Assembly (NCBI RefSeq): GCF_000718095.1
Contig: NZ_JOEI01000019.1
Coordinates: 1 to 64,000, forward strand
Length of the DNA: 64,000 nucleotides
Source: Streptomyces scopuliridis RB72
GTDB taxonomy: Bacteria > Actinomycetota > Actinomycetes > Streptomycetales > Streptomycetaceae
Direction: 5' to 3'
The stretch's first letter is position 1, and each line of letters starts with the position of its first letter. Position numbers and translations under genes: made by a program. Shown here piece by piece: positions 20,201-28,750 of this stretch. The notes beneath the pieces were generated by a model. It was not told the origin of the DNA. It saw only the letters and a list, made by a program, of their open reading frames with translations, and made no database searches.

Positions 20201-21833
20201 GCGCGGTCGGGTCGACGATCCCGAGCCGTACGGGCCCGGCCGCCGCTCCCGCCGCCGGGTCGCGCTCGTCGAGCCCGGCCGCCAGGACCGTGGAGTCGTC
20301 GGCGTCCAGCAGCGCGGCCAGCTCCGCCGGGCTCGCCGCGGCGAGCCGCAGCACCCCCTCGGGCTCGGTCACCGTCGTACGGGCCTTGCGCGCGGCCGGG
20401 ACGGTGGCCGGCTGCTCCAGGACGACATGGGCGTTGATGCCGCCGAAGCCGAAGGCGTTGACGCCCGCCCGGCGCGGCACGCCGGTCGCGGGCTCCGCCC
20501 AGGGCCTGGCCTTCGCGAGCGGGGCGAACCGGGTGCCGTCCAGGGCGGGGTTCGGCTCGTCGCAGTGCAGGGTCGGGGGCAGCACCTCGTGGTGGATCGC
20601 GAGCGCCGCCTTGATCAGCCCGGCGATCCCGGCGGCGGGCATGGTATGCCCGATCATGGACTTCACCGAGCCGATGGCGGCCCGTTCACCCACGGCCGGG
20701 CCGAACACCTCGGCGAGCGTGGTCAGTTCGGCGCGGTCACCGGCGACGGTGGCGGTGCCGTGTGCCTCCAGCAGTCCCAGGGCGTCCGCCGCGCGCGGGT
20801 CGAGCCCCGCCGCGTCCCACGCCTGCCGCACCGCGCGGATCTGGCCGCCGGGGTCGGGGTTGAAGAGGCTGGCGGAGCGGCCGTCGCTGGCCACTCCCGT
20901 CCCGGAGACCACGGCGTAGACACGGTCGCCGTCGCGCTCGGCGTCCGCGAGCCGCTTGAGCACCACGATGCCGGTGCCCTCACCGATGAGCACCCCGTCG
21001 GCGCCGGCGTGCAGCGGGCGGATCCGCTCGCTCGGCGAGAGCGCGCCGAGCTGGCTGAACACACTCCAGAGGGTGATGTCGTGGCAGTGGTGCACACCGC
21101 CGGCCAGCATGACATCACAACGCCCGGCGGCCAGTTCGCGGACCGCGTGGTCGACCGCCACCAGCGAGGAGGCACAGGCCGCGTCCACGGTGTAGGCGGG
21201 GCCGCGCAGATCGAGCCGGTTGGCGACGCGCGAGGCGGCCAGATTGGGCACCAGCCCGATGGCCGACTCGGGCTGTTCGGGGCCGAGTTGCGCGGCGAAC
21301 GCCGCCCGTACCTCCTCGATCCTGTCCTCGCCCAGCTCGGGCGCCAGCTCACGGAGCGTACGGACCACCTGGCCGGCGGTCCGCACCCGCTGGTCCAGCC
21401 GGACCAGACCGGGCGTCAGATACCCGCCCCGGCCGAGGACGATCCCGGCGCGCTGCCGGTCGGCGGGGAGTACGGGATCCCCGCCGGCGTCCTCGATGGA
21501 CCGGTGGGCGACATCCAGCGCGATCAGCTGATCGGGCTCGGTGCCGGCCACGGAGGTGGGCATGATGCCGAACCGCGTGACGTCGAATTCGGTTTCCTGG
21601 TCGACGAATCCGCCGCGCCGACAGTACACCCGGTCACTGCGCCGGGGCCCGTCGGGCGCGTAGAACTCCCCGTCCCAGCGGTCGGCCGGTACGTCGCTGA
21701 TCGCGTCGACGCCGTTGACGATGTTGTGCCAGTAGCTGTCCAGGTCCCTCGCGCCGGGGAAGAAGGCGGCCATCCCGACGATGGCCACCGGTGTCCCGGA
21801 GCCGGCGGGTGTCCGGGGATCCATCCCGGTCAC
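17286..21833 (-). CDS. PUFA-type iterative synthase subunit: KS-AT-DH-phosphopantetheinyl transferase
   Basis: The 1515-residue protein holds a KS (Cys in VDAACASSL, about residue 220; HGTAT and GHT histidines), an AT (GHSVGEW near 650) and a hot-dog dehydratase (DHCFF near 1020, long PUFA-type region to about 1330). A complete Sfp-like PPTase domain ends it (GIDIEEI near 1399, WTAKEAVAK after it). A C-terminal PPTase also occurs in enediyne PKSs. The partner with PfaD-like domains, however, points to the PUFA/heterocyst-glycolipid type. The start ATG overlaps the KR stop by 4 nt. It probably elongates and dehydrates the chain and primes the ACPs of its own complex. Confidence 0.9.
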   Translation of the reverse strand: MTGMDPRTPAGSGTPVAIVGMAAFFPGARDLDSYWHNIVNGVDAISDVPADRWDGEFYAPDGPRRSDRVYCRRGGFVDQETEFDVTRFGIMPTSVAGTEPDQLIALDVAHRSIEDAGGDPVLPADRQRAGIVLGRGGYLTPGLVRLDQRVRTAGQVVRTLRELAPELGEDRIEEVRAAFAAQLGPEQPESAIGLVPNLAASRVANRLDLRGPAYTVDAACASSLVAVDHAVRELAAGRCDVMLAGGVHHCHDITLWSVFSQLGALSPSERIRPLHAGADGVLIGEGTGIVVLKRLADAERDGDRVYAVVSGTGVASDGRSASLFNPDPGGQIRAVRQAWDAAGLDPRAADALGLLEAHGTATVAGDRAELTTLAEVFGPAVGERAAIGSVKSMIGHTMPAAGIAGLIKAALAIHHEVLPPTLHCDEPNPALDGTRFAPLAKARPWAEPATGVPRRAGVNAFGFGGINAHVVLEQPATVPAARKARTTVTEPEGVLRLAAASPAELAALLDADDSTVLAAGLDERDPAAGAAAGPVRLGIVDPTARRLKLARKAVTKGAAWRGRSDVWFSPRPLLGPAGGGRTAFVFPGLEAEFEPQVAELAERFGLPWSAGEDARVGDVGRHGAAVFQLGRVLDTALRRLAVVPDAVAGHSVGEWTAMACGGIHAADEVDTFLAGFDPDALRVPGAAFAVLGMPADKVLAELGGRTDVVLSHDNAPNQSMICGPEEAVGELVQRFRAQGVIGQVLPFRSGFHTPMLAPYLDPIRRAAETYTLHPQSTPVWSATTAALYPAEPAAVRELFVRHLLEPVRFRLMIAAMHEAGYRAFIQLGAGQLGSLIDDTLAGEDRLVVSAHSTARDSLAQLRRVVTALWVDGAAPDVAPLLGPVTSKATASARSARAGVRLDLGGALVSLPEGTRKALTGIVPRPVTPAASPALSVADGGALELLGRAGARFPVAAELSALLNDTAAIANELIGAGAAHRRTAPARRGPSTGSPAPVPAPAVAPVPEVLRVDVDTMPYLLDHCFFRQRPGWPDEADRWPIVPATTVIGHLMDIAERAVPGTRAVAVHEVRLLKWIEAMPSVDVPVVVRRQAPDRVEVSLTGYSRAVVELAPRYTEPPAPWPVDPAAERTPGLRAEQLYSERWMFHGPRFQGVSELTALGDLSVRGVITAPDAPGALLDNVGQLLGYWIMATLTERTTVFPIGMDRIRFHGPEPKPGERLDCLIRITEVTDLTLTADMQLVHEGRVWAEFTGWQDRRFDTDPNIRAVDRFPGRNTLSTAEPGGWTKVHERWPDLATRELIMRNMLGGAERAGYDALPPVRRRQWLLGRVAAKDAVRGLLWGEGADDIYPAEIAVRNDATGRPLAHGVHGRALGELTVSIAHCRETGVALARRGACGIDIEEITDRPRSAAEMACDSGELALLDRLVAADPESGPGWFTRFWTAKEAVAKARGTGLRGRPADYRVVAADAERLRVVTEGRAYEVSVRQVANPPGLPERQYIVAWTTDDNETGESDEH

Positions 21834-23380
21834 CAGCCGGAGGCGGTGTAGACCGCGGCGTGCACCGAGGGGGCGCCCCAGGCGAGTTCACGCAGCAGGC
21901 TCAGCGGTCCCTCTTCGGGGTCGATGAGCTTGATGCCCCGGGACGCGTACGAGCGCATCAGCTCGGGAGTGACCATGCCACCGTTCGTCTCGGAGGCCGC
22001 CCAGGGGCCCCAGTGGACGGTCAGCCCGCGCCGGCCGTCGGTCGACCAGCGGCGTCCCAGCTCCTCCAGGGCGTCGTTGGCGGCGGCGTAGTCGGACTGG
22101 CCCCGGTTGCCGAGCGCCGCGGCGATGCTGCCGAACAGGACGGCGAAGCGCGGCCCGGTGGGCAGCGAGTCGACCGCGTCGAGCACCGCGCGCGCCCCGC
22201 CCACCTTGGTGGTGAACACCCGGCGGAACGACTCGACCGGCTTCTCGGCGATCAGCTTGTCCTCGATGACCCCGGCGGCGTAGACGACGCCGTCGAGCCT
22301 GCCGTGCTCGGCGTGGATTTCCTTCACCGTGGCCCGTACCACCTCCGAGTCGAGCACATCGACGCAGTGGTAGCGGACCTGGCTGCCGAGCGCCCGCAGT
22401 CCGGCGATCGTGTCGCGCACCTCGCGCGCGGCGAGCGTGGCGGACACCCGGCGCTCGACCTCGGCGGGCGAGGTCAGCCCGCCGGCGAGGAAGGCGGCCC
22501 GCAGCCCGGCACGGTCCGTGGCTCCGGCGGTCGCCGGGTCCTCGGTGTCGGCGGGGACCGGCGTGCGGCCCATCAGTTCGATACGGCACCGGCTGACGGA
22601 GGCGATCGTACGGGCGAACCGCGCGGTGATACCGCGGGCTCCGCCGACCAGCAGGACGACCGCGTCACGGTCGAGCCCCGCCGCCTCGGCCTCCGCGACC
22701 CCGTCACCGGCCGGGCCCGCGCCGGTGGCGGCCAGCGCGCCCAGATCGGTGAGGGTCAGCCGCAGGGCGCGCCGGGTGCCGCCGTCGGTCAGGACGACCG
22801 GCTCCCGTTCCGTGGCGGCGAGTTCGGTGACCAGTGCGTCGGCGACCGCGTCCGGTGCCGCGCCGGGGGCCACCTCGACCAGGGTCGCGGCGAGGTCGGG
22901 GTACTCACGGGCGACGCTGCGGAAGAAGCCCCGCAGCCCGCTGGCCGCGCCCTCGGTCCTGCGCTCGACGGCGAGCAGTCGGCGCGGGGCGCCGGCCAGC
23001 ACGGTCTGGAAGAGCGGGAAGGCCTCGGGCAGCGGCGCCTCGGCCGCGTCGAGGGCGTCCAGATAGAGCACGGCGTCGGCGCCGCCCTCCGGCAGCTCTC
23101 CGGCGGGTACGAGCACGGGCTCGGCGCCGGCCGCGCGCAGCCGGTCGGCCACGACCGGGGCCAGCTCACCGCCGCCCAGGAGCAGCACCGTACTCCCGCT
23201 GTCCACGGTCCCGGTCACGGCGGGCAGTTCGGCCTCGGTGAACTCCAGCCGCTGCGGGGGCACGACCTCGGCCGCCGGCCCGGCGGTCGAGGCGGGTGCG
23301 GCAGGACCGGCCTGGGCGCCACTCGTCTCGGAGGTCTCCCCTCCACCGAGCCGGGTGGTGAGCATCAAGATCCGGCTCAA
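21830..23380 (-). CDS. Ketoreductase (PUFA-type), probably the displaced C-terminus of the preceding PKS
   Basis: About 516 residues carry a KR with a structural N-terminal half. The catalytic half has the NADPH motif VGGARGITARF (near 245), catalytic Ser in LFGSIAAALG and Tyr in SDYAAAND. It reduces beta-keto groups to hydroxyls. The only available start is a TTG within the duplicated ACP fragment, in a different frame from the ACP and with no convincing ribosome site. I therefore infer that it was once, or still is, fused to the upstream KS-AT-ACP protein, as in PfaA-like enzymes. The frame break comes from the repeat region, by lesion or assembly error. The 3' end overlaps the next synthase gene by 4 nt. 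Confidence 0.8.
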   Translation of the reverse strand: MSRILMLTTRLGGGETSETSGAQAGPAAPASTAGPAAEVVPPQRLEFTEAELPAVTGTVDSGSTVLLLGGGELAPVVADRLRAAGAEPVLVPAGELPEGGADAVLYLDALDAAEAPLPEAFPLFQTVLAGAPRRLLAVERRTEGAASGLRGFFRSVAREYPDLAATLVEVAPGAAPDAVADALVTELAATEREPVVLTDGGTRRALRLTLTDLGALAATGAGPAGDGVAEAEAAGLDRDAVVLLVGGARGITARFARTIASVSRCRIELMGRTPVPADTEDPATAGATDRAGLRAAFLAGGLTSPAEVERRVSATLAAREVRDTIAGLRALGSQVRYHCVDVLDSEVVRATVKEIHAEHGRLDGVVYAAGVIEDKLIAEKPVESFRRVFTTKVGGARAVLDAVDSLPTGPRFAVLFGSIAAALGNRGQSDYAAANDALEELGRRWSTDGRRGLTVHWGPWAASETNGGMVTPELMRSYASRGIKLIDPEEGPLSLLRELAWGAPSVHAAVYTASGW

Positions 23381-26300
23381 TCATGTCCACCGGATAACCC
23401 GTACGCTCCGCCACCACCGCCAACACCGCACCCAACACCGCCTCACGATCCAACACCGGACCGTCAAGATCCGGCTCAATCATGTCCACCGGATAACCCG
23501 TACGCTCCGCCACCACCGCCAACACCGCACCCAACACCGCCTCACGATCCAACACCGGACCGGCACCAGCGGGAGCGGGGACAGGAGCGGCGGACGCGAC
23601 GAGCACGGTCGCCGGGGCGGGCGCGGGCAGTGCGGCGGGGGCGGTCAGCCGCGGTGCGTCGGCGTAAGTGAGCGGACGGTCCGCCGGGACGGCCACGGGG
23701 CCGCCCAGATAGCTCAGCATGACGTCTCGCTGCGCCGCCACCAAGTCCCGGCTGGTGCGCAGGAATTCGGCGACGAGTGCGTCGGGACCGGACGCGGCGG
23801 CGCCGTGGGGGGCGTAGTTCTCCGGCACGATCAGCTCCGTAACGGGTCTGGCGGGGTGCAGGGCGTTGGGGGGAATGGTGCCGTCGGCGAAACGGACGAG
23901 CTGGCCGTCCACTGTCCAGCCGGCGGTGCGCCCGGGGACCGCGGTCTCGGGGTCGACCGCGTCGCGTCCCTGGAAGAGCCGGCCGGTGCGGACATCGGCT
24001 CCGCTGACGGCGAGCTGGGCCAGGGCGGTGAGGAAGCCGGTCAGTCCGGCGCCCCGGCCGCCGTCCAGCGGGATCGTACGGTGCGGGCGGTCGCCCAGGA
24101 CCGCGGAGACCAGCCTGCTCAGTACGCGGCCGGGGCCCACCTCTGCGAAGACCCGGGCGCCCGCCGCGTACATGGCCTCGATCTGCTCGGTGAACCGGAC
24201 GGGCGCGCCGATCTGCGCGGCGAGACCGGCCCGGATCGCTTCGGGCTCCGCCGGGTACGCCTCGGCCGTGCGGTTGGCCCAGACGTCGAAGGCGGTCGGG
24301 TAGACGGTCATGGACTCCAGGCGGTCGGCGAAGGCGTCGCCCGCGCCGGCCAGGAGGGGGCTGTGGAAGGCGCAGGCCACCTGGAGCGGCTTCGCCGAGT
24401 ACCCGGCGTCCCGCAGATGGGTGACGGCCGCGGCCATCGGCTCGGTGGGTCCCGAAATGACGGTCTGCTGGGGCGCGTTGCGGTTGGCGGCCACGACGTC
24501 CTCGGCGAGACCGGCCAGCCGCAGCACGTCCTCGACCTGCTCGACGGTTGCGGTGACGGCCGCCATCGTGCCGGCGTCGCCGTCCGCCACCTGGGCGAGG
24601 ATCGACTCGGCGCGGGCGGCGCTGGCGGTGAGAACGTCCTGGGGCGCGAGCGCCCCGGCCACACCGAGCGCGACCAGTTCGCCGTAGCTGTGGCCGGCGG
24701 CCATGGCGGGGCGCACGCCGACCGAGGCGAGCAGTTCGGCGGCGGCGAGTTCGACCACACCGAGCGCGGGCTGGGCGACGGCGGTGTCGGTGATCCGGGC
24801 CAGCTGGCCGGCCTTCGTCTCCTCGTCGAAGGCGGCCGGCGGATAGAGCGCGTCCGCCCAGCGGGCGCCGAGCTGGAGGTAGCGCTGCAACTCGGGGAAG
24901 GCGACGAAGAGTTCGGCGAGCATGCCGGGGCGCTGGCTGCCCTGTCCGGGGAAGAGGAAGGCCAGCTTTCCGGGTCCCTCGGCGTCGCTGCCCGTGGCGT
25001 CGGTCGCGATGTCGTCGGAGACATGGAGACCGGCCTCCGGGTCGTGCTCCCCGTCGGCGGCCCTGCGCAGCAGCTCGGGCAGCGCCGCGAGGCTCGGTGC
25101 GACCACGGCGATCTGTACCGGCTCGCCGCGTACCGCCGCCTGGTCGCTTCGGTGGGCCGCGTGACGCGCGTAATCGCGCAGTCGCCACTCGCCTCCGCGC
25201 TGGATCAGCTCAAGGAGCGCGCGGGCCGCTCGGCGCGCCGCGGCGGCGTCCCGGCCACGGAACGTGAACAGCTCCGCGGGCCAGGTGTCCAGCGTATGAG
25301 CGGGTGGCGCCTGGTCATACGCGCGTAGAACAACATGGAAATTCGTGCCGCCGAATCCGAAGGCGCTCACTCCCGCGATACGGTCCGCCGGCTCCGAGGC
25401 CCACGGCCGGGCGGCGGTGTGGAAGACGAACGGGCTGCTGTCGCCGTCCCAGGCCGCGTTGGGCTGCCGCACATGCAGGGTCGGCGGCTTCACCCCGTGG
25501 TAGAGGGCGAGCGTGGTCTTGATCAGTCCAGCGAGTCCCGCCGCGCATTTGGTGTGACCGATCTGGGACTTCACGGAGCCGACCGCGCAGCCGGCCGGCT
25601 CGGCCCCCGCTTCGGTGAACACCTCGGTGAGCGTGGCGAGTTCGGTGCGGTCACCGACGACGGTGCCGGTGCCGTGCGCCTCGATCAGCCCGACGTCGGC
25701 GGGGGACACCCCGGCGTTGCGATAGGCGCGGGTGAGCGCGGAGCGCTGGCCCGCCGGGCGAGGCGCGGTCAGACCGAGCGCCCGGCCGTCGCTGGCGCTG
25801 CCGACGCCGTCGATCACGGCGTAGATCCGGTCGCCGTCGCGCTCGGCGTCGGCCAGCCGCTTGAGCGCCACGCAGGCCACGCCCTCGCCGAGCGCGATGC
25901 CGTCGGCGGCGCCGTCGAAGGTGGCGGAGCGGCCCGTCGGGGAGAGCGCGTGCACGGAGGAGAACAGCAGATAGTCGTTGATGCCGTTGTGCAGGTCGGC
26001 GCCGCCGCAGAGCACCAGATCGCTGGTGCCGGTGACCAGTTCCTTGCAGGCCACGTCCACGGCGGTGAGCGAGGAGGCGCAGGCCGCGTCCACGGTGTAG
26101 TTGGCGCCGCCGAGGTCGAGCCGGTTGGCGATCCGGCCCGCGATGACATTGGCGAGCATCCCGGGGAAGGAGTCCTCGGTCAGCCGGGGCAGCTGTTCGT
26201 CGAGCGCGGACGGAATGGTGCCGACGTACCCGGGCAGCACCGTACGCAGGGTCGTCGCGTTGGACAGATCGCTGCCCGCTTCCGCGCCGAACACCACCGA

Positions 26301-28670
26301 GGTACGGGCGTGATCCGCGTCCGCCCCGTCGTACCCGGCGTCGGCGAGCGCGCGCCGCGCGGCCTCCAGCGCCAGCAGCTGTACGGGTTCGATGCTGGCC
26401 AGCGAGGCCGGCGGGATGCCGTAGCGCAGCGGGTCGAAGGGGATCTCGGGCAGGAATCCGCCCCAGCGCGAGGGGGTGCGCTCGCCGTCGCCGTCGGGCG
26501 CGTAGTACCGCTCCGCGTCCCAGCGGTGTGCCGGGACTTCGGTGACGCAGTCCTTCCCCGCCAGGATGTTGGCCCAGAACTCGGCGAGGTCGGGGGCGCC
26601 GGGGAACATGCCGGCCATGCCCACCACGGCGATCCGCAGCGGCTCGGGTGCGCTCTCCCCGGCATCATCCACGCTGTCGAGTCCGAGTGCGGTGCGCAGT
26701 CCGGCGGCCCGGGCGCGCAGCCATCCGGCGGCCCCGTCGGCGACGGACTCGTGGAGCGCCGCGACGGTGGTGACGGATTCGCGCAGGACGCAGACCTCCC
26801 CCGCCATGAACATGCCCTCGTCGGACTGGCGTGTCTCGTCGACCGCCCGCAGCTCGTCGCCGACCCGCTCGATGCCCTTGCTGGCGAGCCGGAGCCTGCC
26901 GACGTTGAACCGCTCCAGCTGTTCCCAGATCTCCCGGTCGGGCACGCCCTGCCCGCGCAGCTCGTCCTTGAGGTGGGCGAAGTCCTCGGTGATGGCGCTG
27001 TGGGCGCAGCGGGTGGCGTGGCCGGGGGCGGTCTCCAGCAGATCGGTCCGTTCGGCGGCGACGATGCTGCGCTGGAAGAGCGGCTGGATGGCGCCGGCCG
27101 CGACCGCCTCCTCGGTGAAGAGGTACGCGGTGCCCATCAGCACACCGAACGCGGCTCCCGCCCTGGTCAGCGGGGCGGCGAGGGCCGCCGCCATGGCGGC
27201 CGAGCGGGCGTCGTGGATACCGCCGGCGAACAGGACGGTCAGCTCGGCGGCGGTCTCGTCACCGGTCTCGGCCACGAAGTCGAGCAGGACCTCGGTCTGC
27301 GCCTCCCACAGCGGGAAGCTGTTGCGCGGTCCGACATGCCCGCCGCACTCGGCGCCCTCGAAGATGAACCGGCGCGCGCCGGCCGCGAGGAACTGCCGCA
27401 GCAGCCCCGGGGAGGGCACATGGAGGAAGGTGGCGATGCCCTCCGCCTCCAGCGCGGCGGCCTGGGCCGGCCTGCCGCCCGCGATGATCGCGTGCGTCGG
27501 CCTCAGCTCCCGTACGACCTCCAGCTGCGCGGACCTGATCTCCTCGTCCGCGAACCCGAGCACACCGACTCCCCAGGGGGCGTCGCCGAGGGCTTCGCGG
27601 GTGCGCTCCAGCATCGTCCGGGTGCGGTCCGCGTTCGCGAGCGCCAGCGCCAGGAACGGCAGTCCGCCTCCGGCCGCGACGGCGGCGGCGAACGCCGGCT
27701 CGTCGCTGACGCGGGTCATCGGCCCCTGGGCGATGGGGAATTCGGTACCGAGCGCCCGTGCGCCCGCCGAGCCGGCGGCCAGCGCGGCGGCGGGCCGGTC
27801 GTCCTCGACGGCAGCGGATATCGCTGCCCTGACGCCCCGTATCGCGTCGCCCACCGACTTCCAGCGCCGGGCGAAGGAGGCCGCGAGAAAGCCGTCCTGA
27901 CCGACCGGCAGGAACTGTGTGCGCAGATCGTCACTGCCGACCCTGGCCGCGAACTCGGCCGGATCTGCGGGGAGTTCGGGGGCGCCGGGGCCTCGGCGGC
28001 GCAGCACGCGCGTCCCGTGGTGCAGCACGGTCTCGGAGCCGTCGAGTCCGGTGAGCGCGCCGGTGAGCTCCGCGGGCAGGCCCGCCTCGTCGAACAGGGC
28101 GAGCTGCGTGTCGAGTACGACACCCGCCGCGCCTCCCGCGACGGCGGCGGCGGCCGTGTGCGGGCCGATGCCACCGCACGCCCAGACCGGCAGCGCGATG
28201 TCCGGGTCCGCGAGCACCTGCTGGAGCAGCACGAACGTACTCAGCTCACCCGCCCTGCCACCGCTTTCCGCACCGCGCACGATCAGCCCGGCCGCCCCGG
28301 CTCCGGCGGCCTGTCGCGCGCCCGCCAGATCGGTCACCTCCACCAGGACCCGGCGGCCGGCGAACTCCCCCGCTGTGCGCCCGGGGTCCGCCAGCAGCAC
28401 GGTGTCCACCGGCTCGGGCAGCTCCGCCGAGGTGACGGTGCAGCCGGGCCGTATCCGCACACCGAACGGCAGCGACGACCAGCGGAGGGTGCGGTCGAGT
28501 GTGTCGGCGACGCTCCTCGGATCACCGGTGGACAGCTCCAGCACACTGAGCGCGCCCGCCCGTGCGGCGGCGGCCGTCAGCCGTGGCGACGAGCGGTGCA
28601 GTGGGTTGACGGCGATGACCGACTGGGGCAGTGAGAACTCAATGGACGCGACGGATTCCGGCATCCGCAT
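23166..28670 (-). CDS. PUFA-type iterative synthase: two PfaD-like reductase domains-KS-AT-truncated ACP repeats
   Basis: The 1834-codon frame begins with two nitronate-monooxygenase/PfaD-like FMN barrels. The first (1-290) has GAESGGRAG and ACGGIG. The second (about 310-640) has GAECGGHVG and FAGGIHDARS. A KS follows (VVGMAGMFPG near 690; Cys in VDAACASSL near 863), then an AT (FPGQGSQ, GHSYGEL near 1327). A Pro/Ala linker leads to two identical 33-residue ACP N-terminal fragments (1703-1768). No DSL-type serine follows; the last 65 or so residues are out-of-frame, Arg-rich sequence. It should condense and enoyl-reduce acyl chains iteratively. ATG 28670 has a GGGAGAC site. It heads the operon. 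Confidence 0.88.
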   Translation of the reverse strand: MRMPESVASIEFSLPQSVIAVNPLHRSSPRLTAAAARAGALSVLELSTGDPRSVADTLDRTLRWSSLPFGVRIRPGCTVTSAELPEPVDTVLLADPGRTAGEFAGRRVLVEVTDLAGARQAAGAGAAGLIVRGAESGGRAGELSTFVLLQQVLADPDIALPVWACGGIGPHTAAAAVAGGAAGVVLDTQLALFDEAGLPAELTGALTGLDGSETVLHHGTRVLRRRGPGAPELPADPAEFAARVGSDDLRTQFLPVGQDGFLAASFARRWKSVGDAIRGVRAAISAAVEDDRPAAALAAGSAGARALGTEFPIAQGPMTRVSDEPAFAAAVAAGGGLPFLALALANADRTRTMLERTREALGDAPWGVGVLGFADEEIRSAQLEVVRELRPTHAIIAGGRPAQAAALEAEGIATFLHVPSPGLLRQFLAAGARRFIFEGAECGGHVGPRNSFPLWEAQTEVLLDFVAETGDETAAELTVLFAGGIHDARSAAMAAALAAPLTRAGAAFGVLMGTAYLFTEEAVAAGAIQPLFQRSIVAAERTDLLETAPGHATRCAHSAITEDFAHLKDELRGQGVPDREIWEQLERFNVGRLRLASKGIERVGDELRAVDETRQSDEGMFMAGEVCVLRESVTTVAALHESVADGAAGWLRARAAGLRTALGLDSVDDAGESAPEPLRIAVVGMAGMFPGAPDLAEFWANILAGKDCVTEVPAHRWDAERYYAPDGDGERTPSRWGGFLPEIPFDPLRYGIPPASLASIEPVQLLALEAARRALADAGYDGADADHARTSVVFGAEAGSDLSNATTLRTVLPGYVGTIPSALDEQLPRLTEDSFPGMLANVIAGRIANRLDLGGANYTVDAACASSLTAVDVACKELVTGTSDLVLCGGADLHNGINDYLLFSSVHALSPTGRSATFDGAADGIALGEGVACVALKRLADAERDGDRIYAVIDGVGSASDGRALGLTAPRPAGQRSALTRAYRNAGVSPADVGLIEAHGTGTVVGDRTELATLTEVFTEAGAEPAGCAVGSVKSQIGHTKCAAGLAGLIKTTLALYHGVKPPTLHVRQPNAAWDGDSSPFVFHTAARPWASEPADRIAGVSAFGFGGTNFHVVLRAYDQAPPAHTLDTWPAELFTFRGRDAAAARRAARALLELIQRGGEWRLRDYARHAAHRSDQAAVRGEPVQIAVVAPSLAALPELLRRAADGEHDPEAGLHVSDDIATDATGSDAEGPGKLAFLFPGQGSQRPGMLAELFVAFPELQRYLQLGARWADALYPPAAFDEETKAGQLARITDTAVAQPALGVVELAAAELLASVGVRPAMAAGHSYGELVALGVAGALAPQDVLTASAARAESILAQVADGDAGTMAAVTATVEQVEDVLRLAGLAEDVVAANRNAPQQTVISGPTEPMAAAVTHLRDAGYSAKPLQVACAFHSPLLAGAGDAFADRLESMTVYPTAFDVWANRTAEAYPAEPEAIRAGLAAQIGAPVRFTEQIEAMYAAGARVFAEVGPGRVLSRLVSAVLGDRPHRTIPLDGGRGAGLTGFLTALAQLAVSGADVRTGRLFQGRDAVDPETAVPGRTAGWTVDGQLVRFADGTIPPNALHPARPVTELIVPENYAPHGAAASGPDALVAEFLRTSRDLVAAQRDVMLSYLGGPVAVPADRPLTYADAPRLTAPAALPAPAPATVLVASAAPVPAPAGAGPVLDREAVLGAVLAVVAERTGYPVDMIEPDLDGPVLDREAVLGAVLAVVAERTGYPVDMIEPDLDAHHPARWRGDLRDEWRPGRSCRTRLDRRAGGRGRAPAAAGVHRGRTARRDRDRGQREYGAAPGRR
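23365..23562 (-). repeat. Perfect 99-bp tandem repeat of an ACP N-terminal fragment
   Basis: Two identical 99-bp units (23365-23463 and 23464-23562) each encode 33 residues beginning GPVLDREAVLGAVL and ending MIEPDLD. A full ACP would continue with the phosphopantetheine serine region, absent after both units. The units use codons such as TTG, GGT, CGT and TAT, unlike the GC-rich codons around them. Tandem identical ACPs are typical of PUFA synthases, so a collapsed ACP array is likely. The reading frame breaks at the downstream edge. Confidence 0.92.
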
Positions 28671-28690
28671 GAAGTCTCCCGGATCGAAGT

Positions 28691-28750
28691 GGGGGGGAAC
28701 CGTGGGGGGTGAATCGTGGGGGCAGACCGTGGGGGGCAGACCGTGGGGGG
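28691..28750 (+). promoter_or_regulatory. Five G-runs of 5-7 nt, possible G-quadruplex, before the PUFA-like operon
   Basis: On the plus strand, runs of 7, 6, 5, 6 and 6 G lie within 60 nt, separated by short spacers; the last two follow the repeated unit CAGACCGTGGGGGG. The array begins 21 nt upstream of the synthase start codon. It is on the template strand, so the operon mRNA leader, if it includes this part, would be C-rich. Folding potential follows from sequence alone; a regulatory role is inferred. Confidence 0.55.

Noticed and set aside
17286..21833. Enediyne PKS
   Set aside because: The C-terminal PPTase is shared, but KR and ACP are separate proteins and PfaD-like domains are present, so the PUFA/hglE type fits better; no other enediyne cassette genes are visible.
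18897..21851. Nearly 1000-codon plus-strand frame opposite the KS-AT-DH gene
   Set aside because: Shadow frame; the minus strand shows intact KS, AT, DH and PPTase motifs.
23365..23562. CRISPR-like repeat
   Set aside because: There are only two directly adjoining 99-bp units without spacers, and they encode an ACP fragment.
25335..28634. 1100-codon plus-strand frame opposite the reductase-KS gene
   Set aside because: Low-complexity Gly/Arg/Glu product with no known fold; antisense to conserved motifs.
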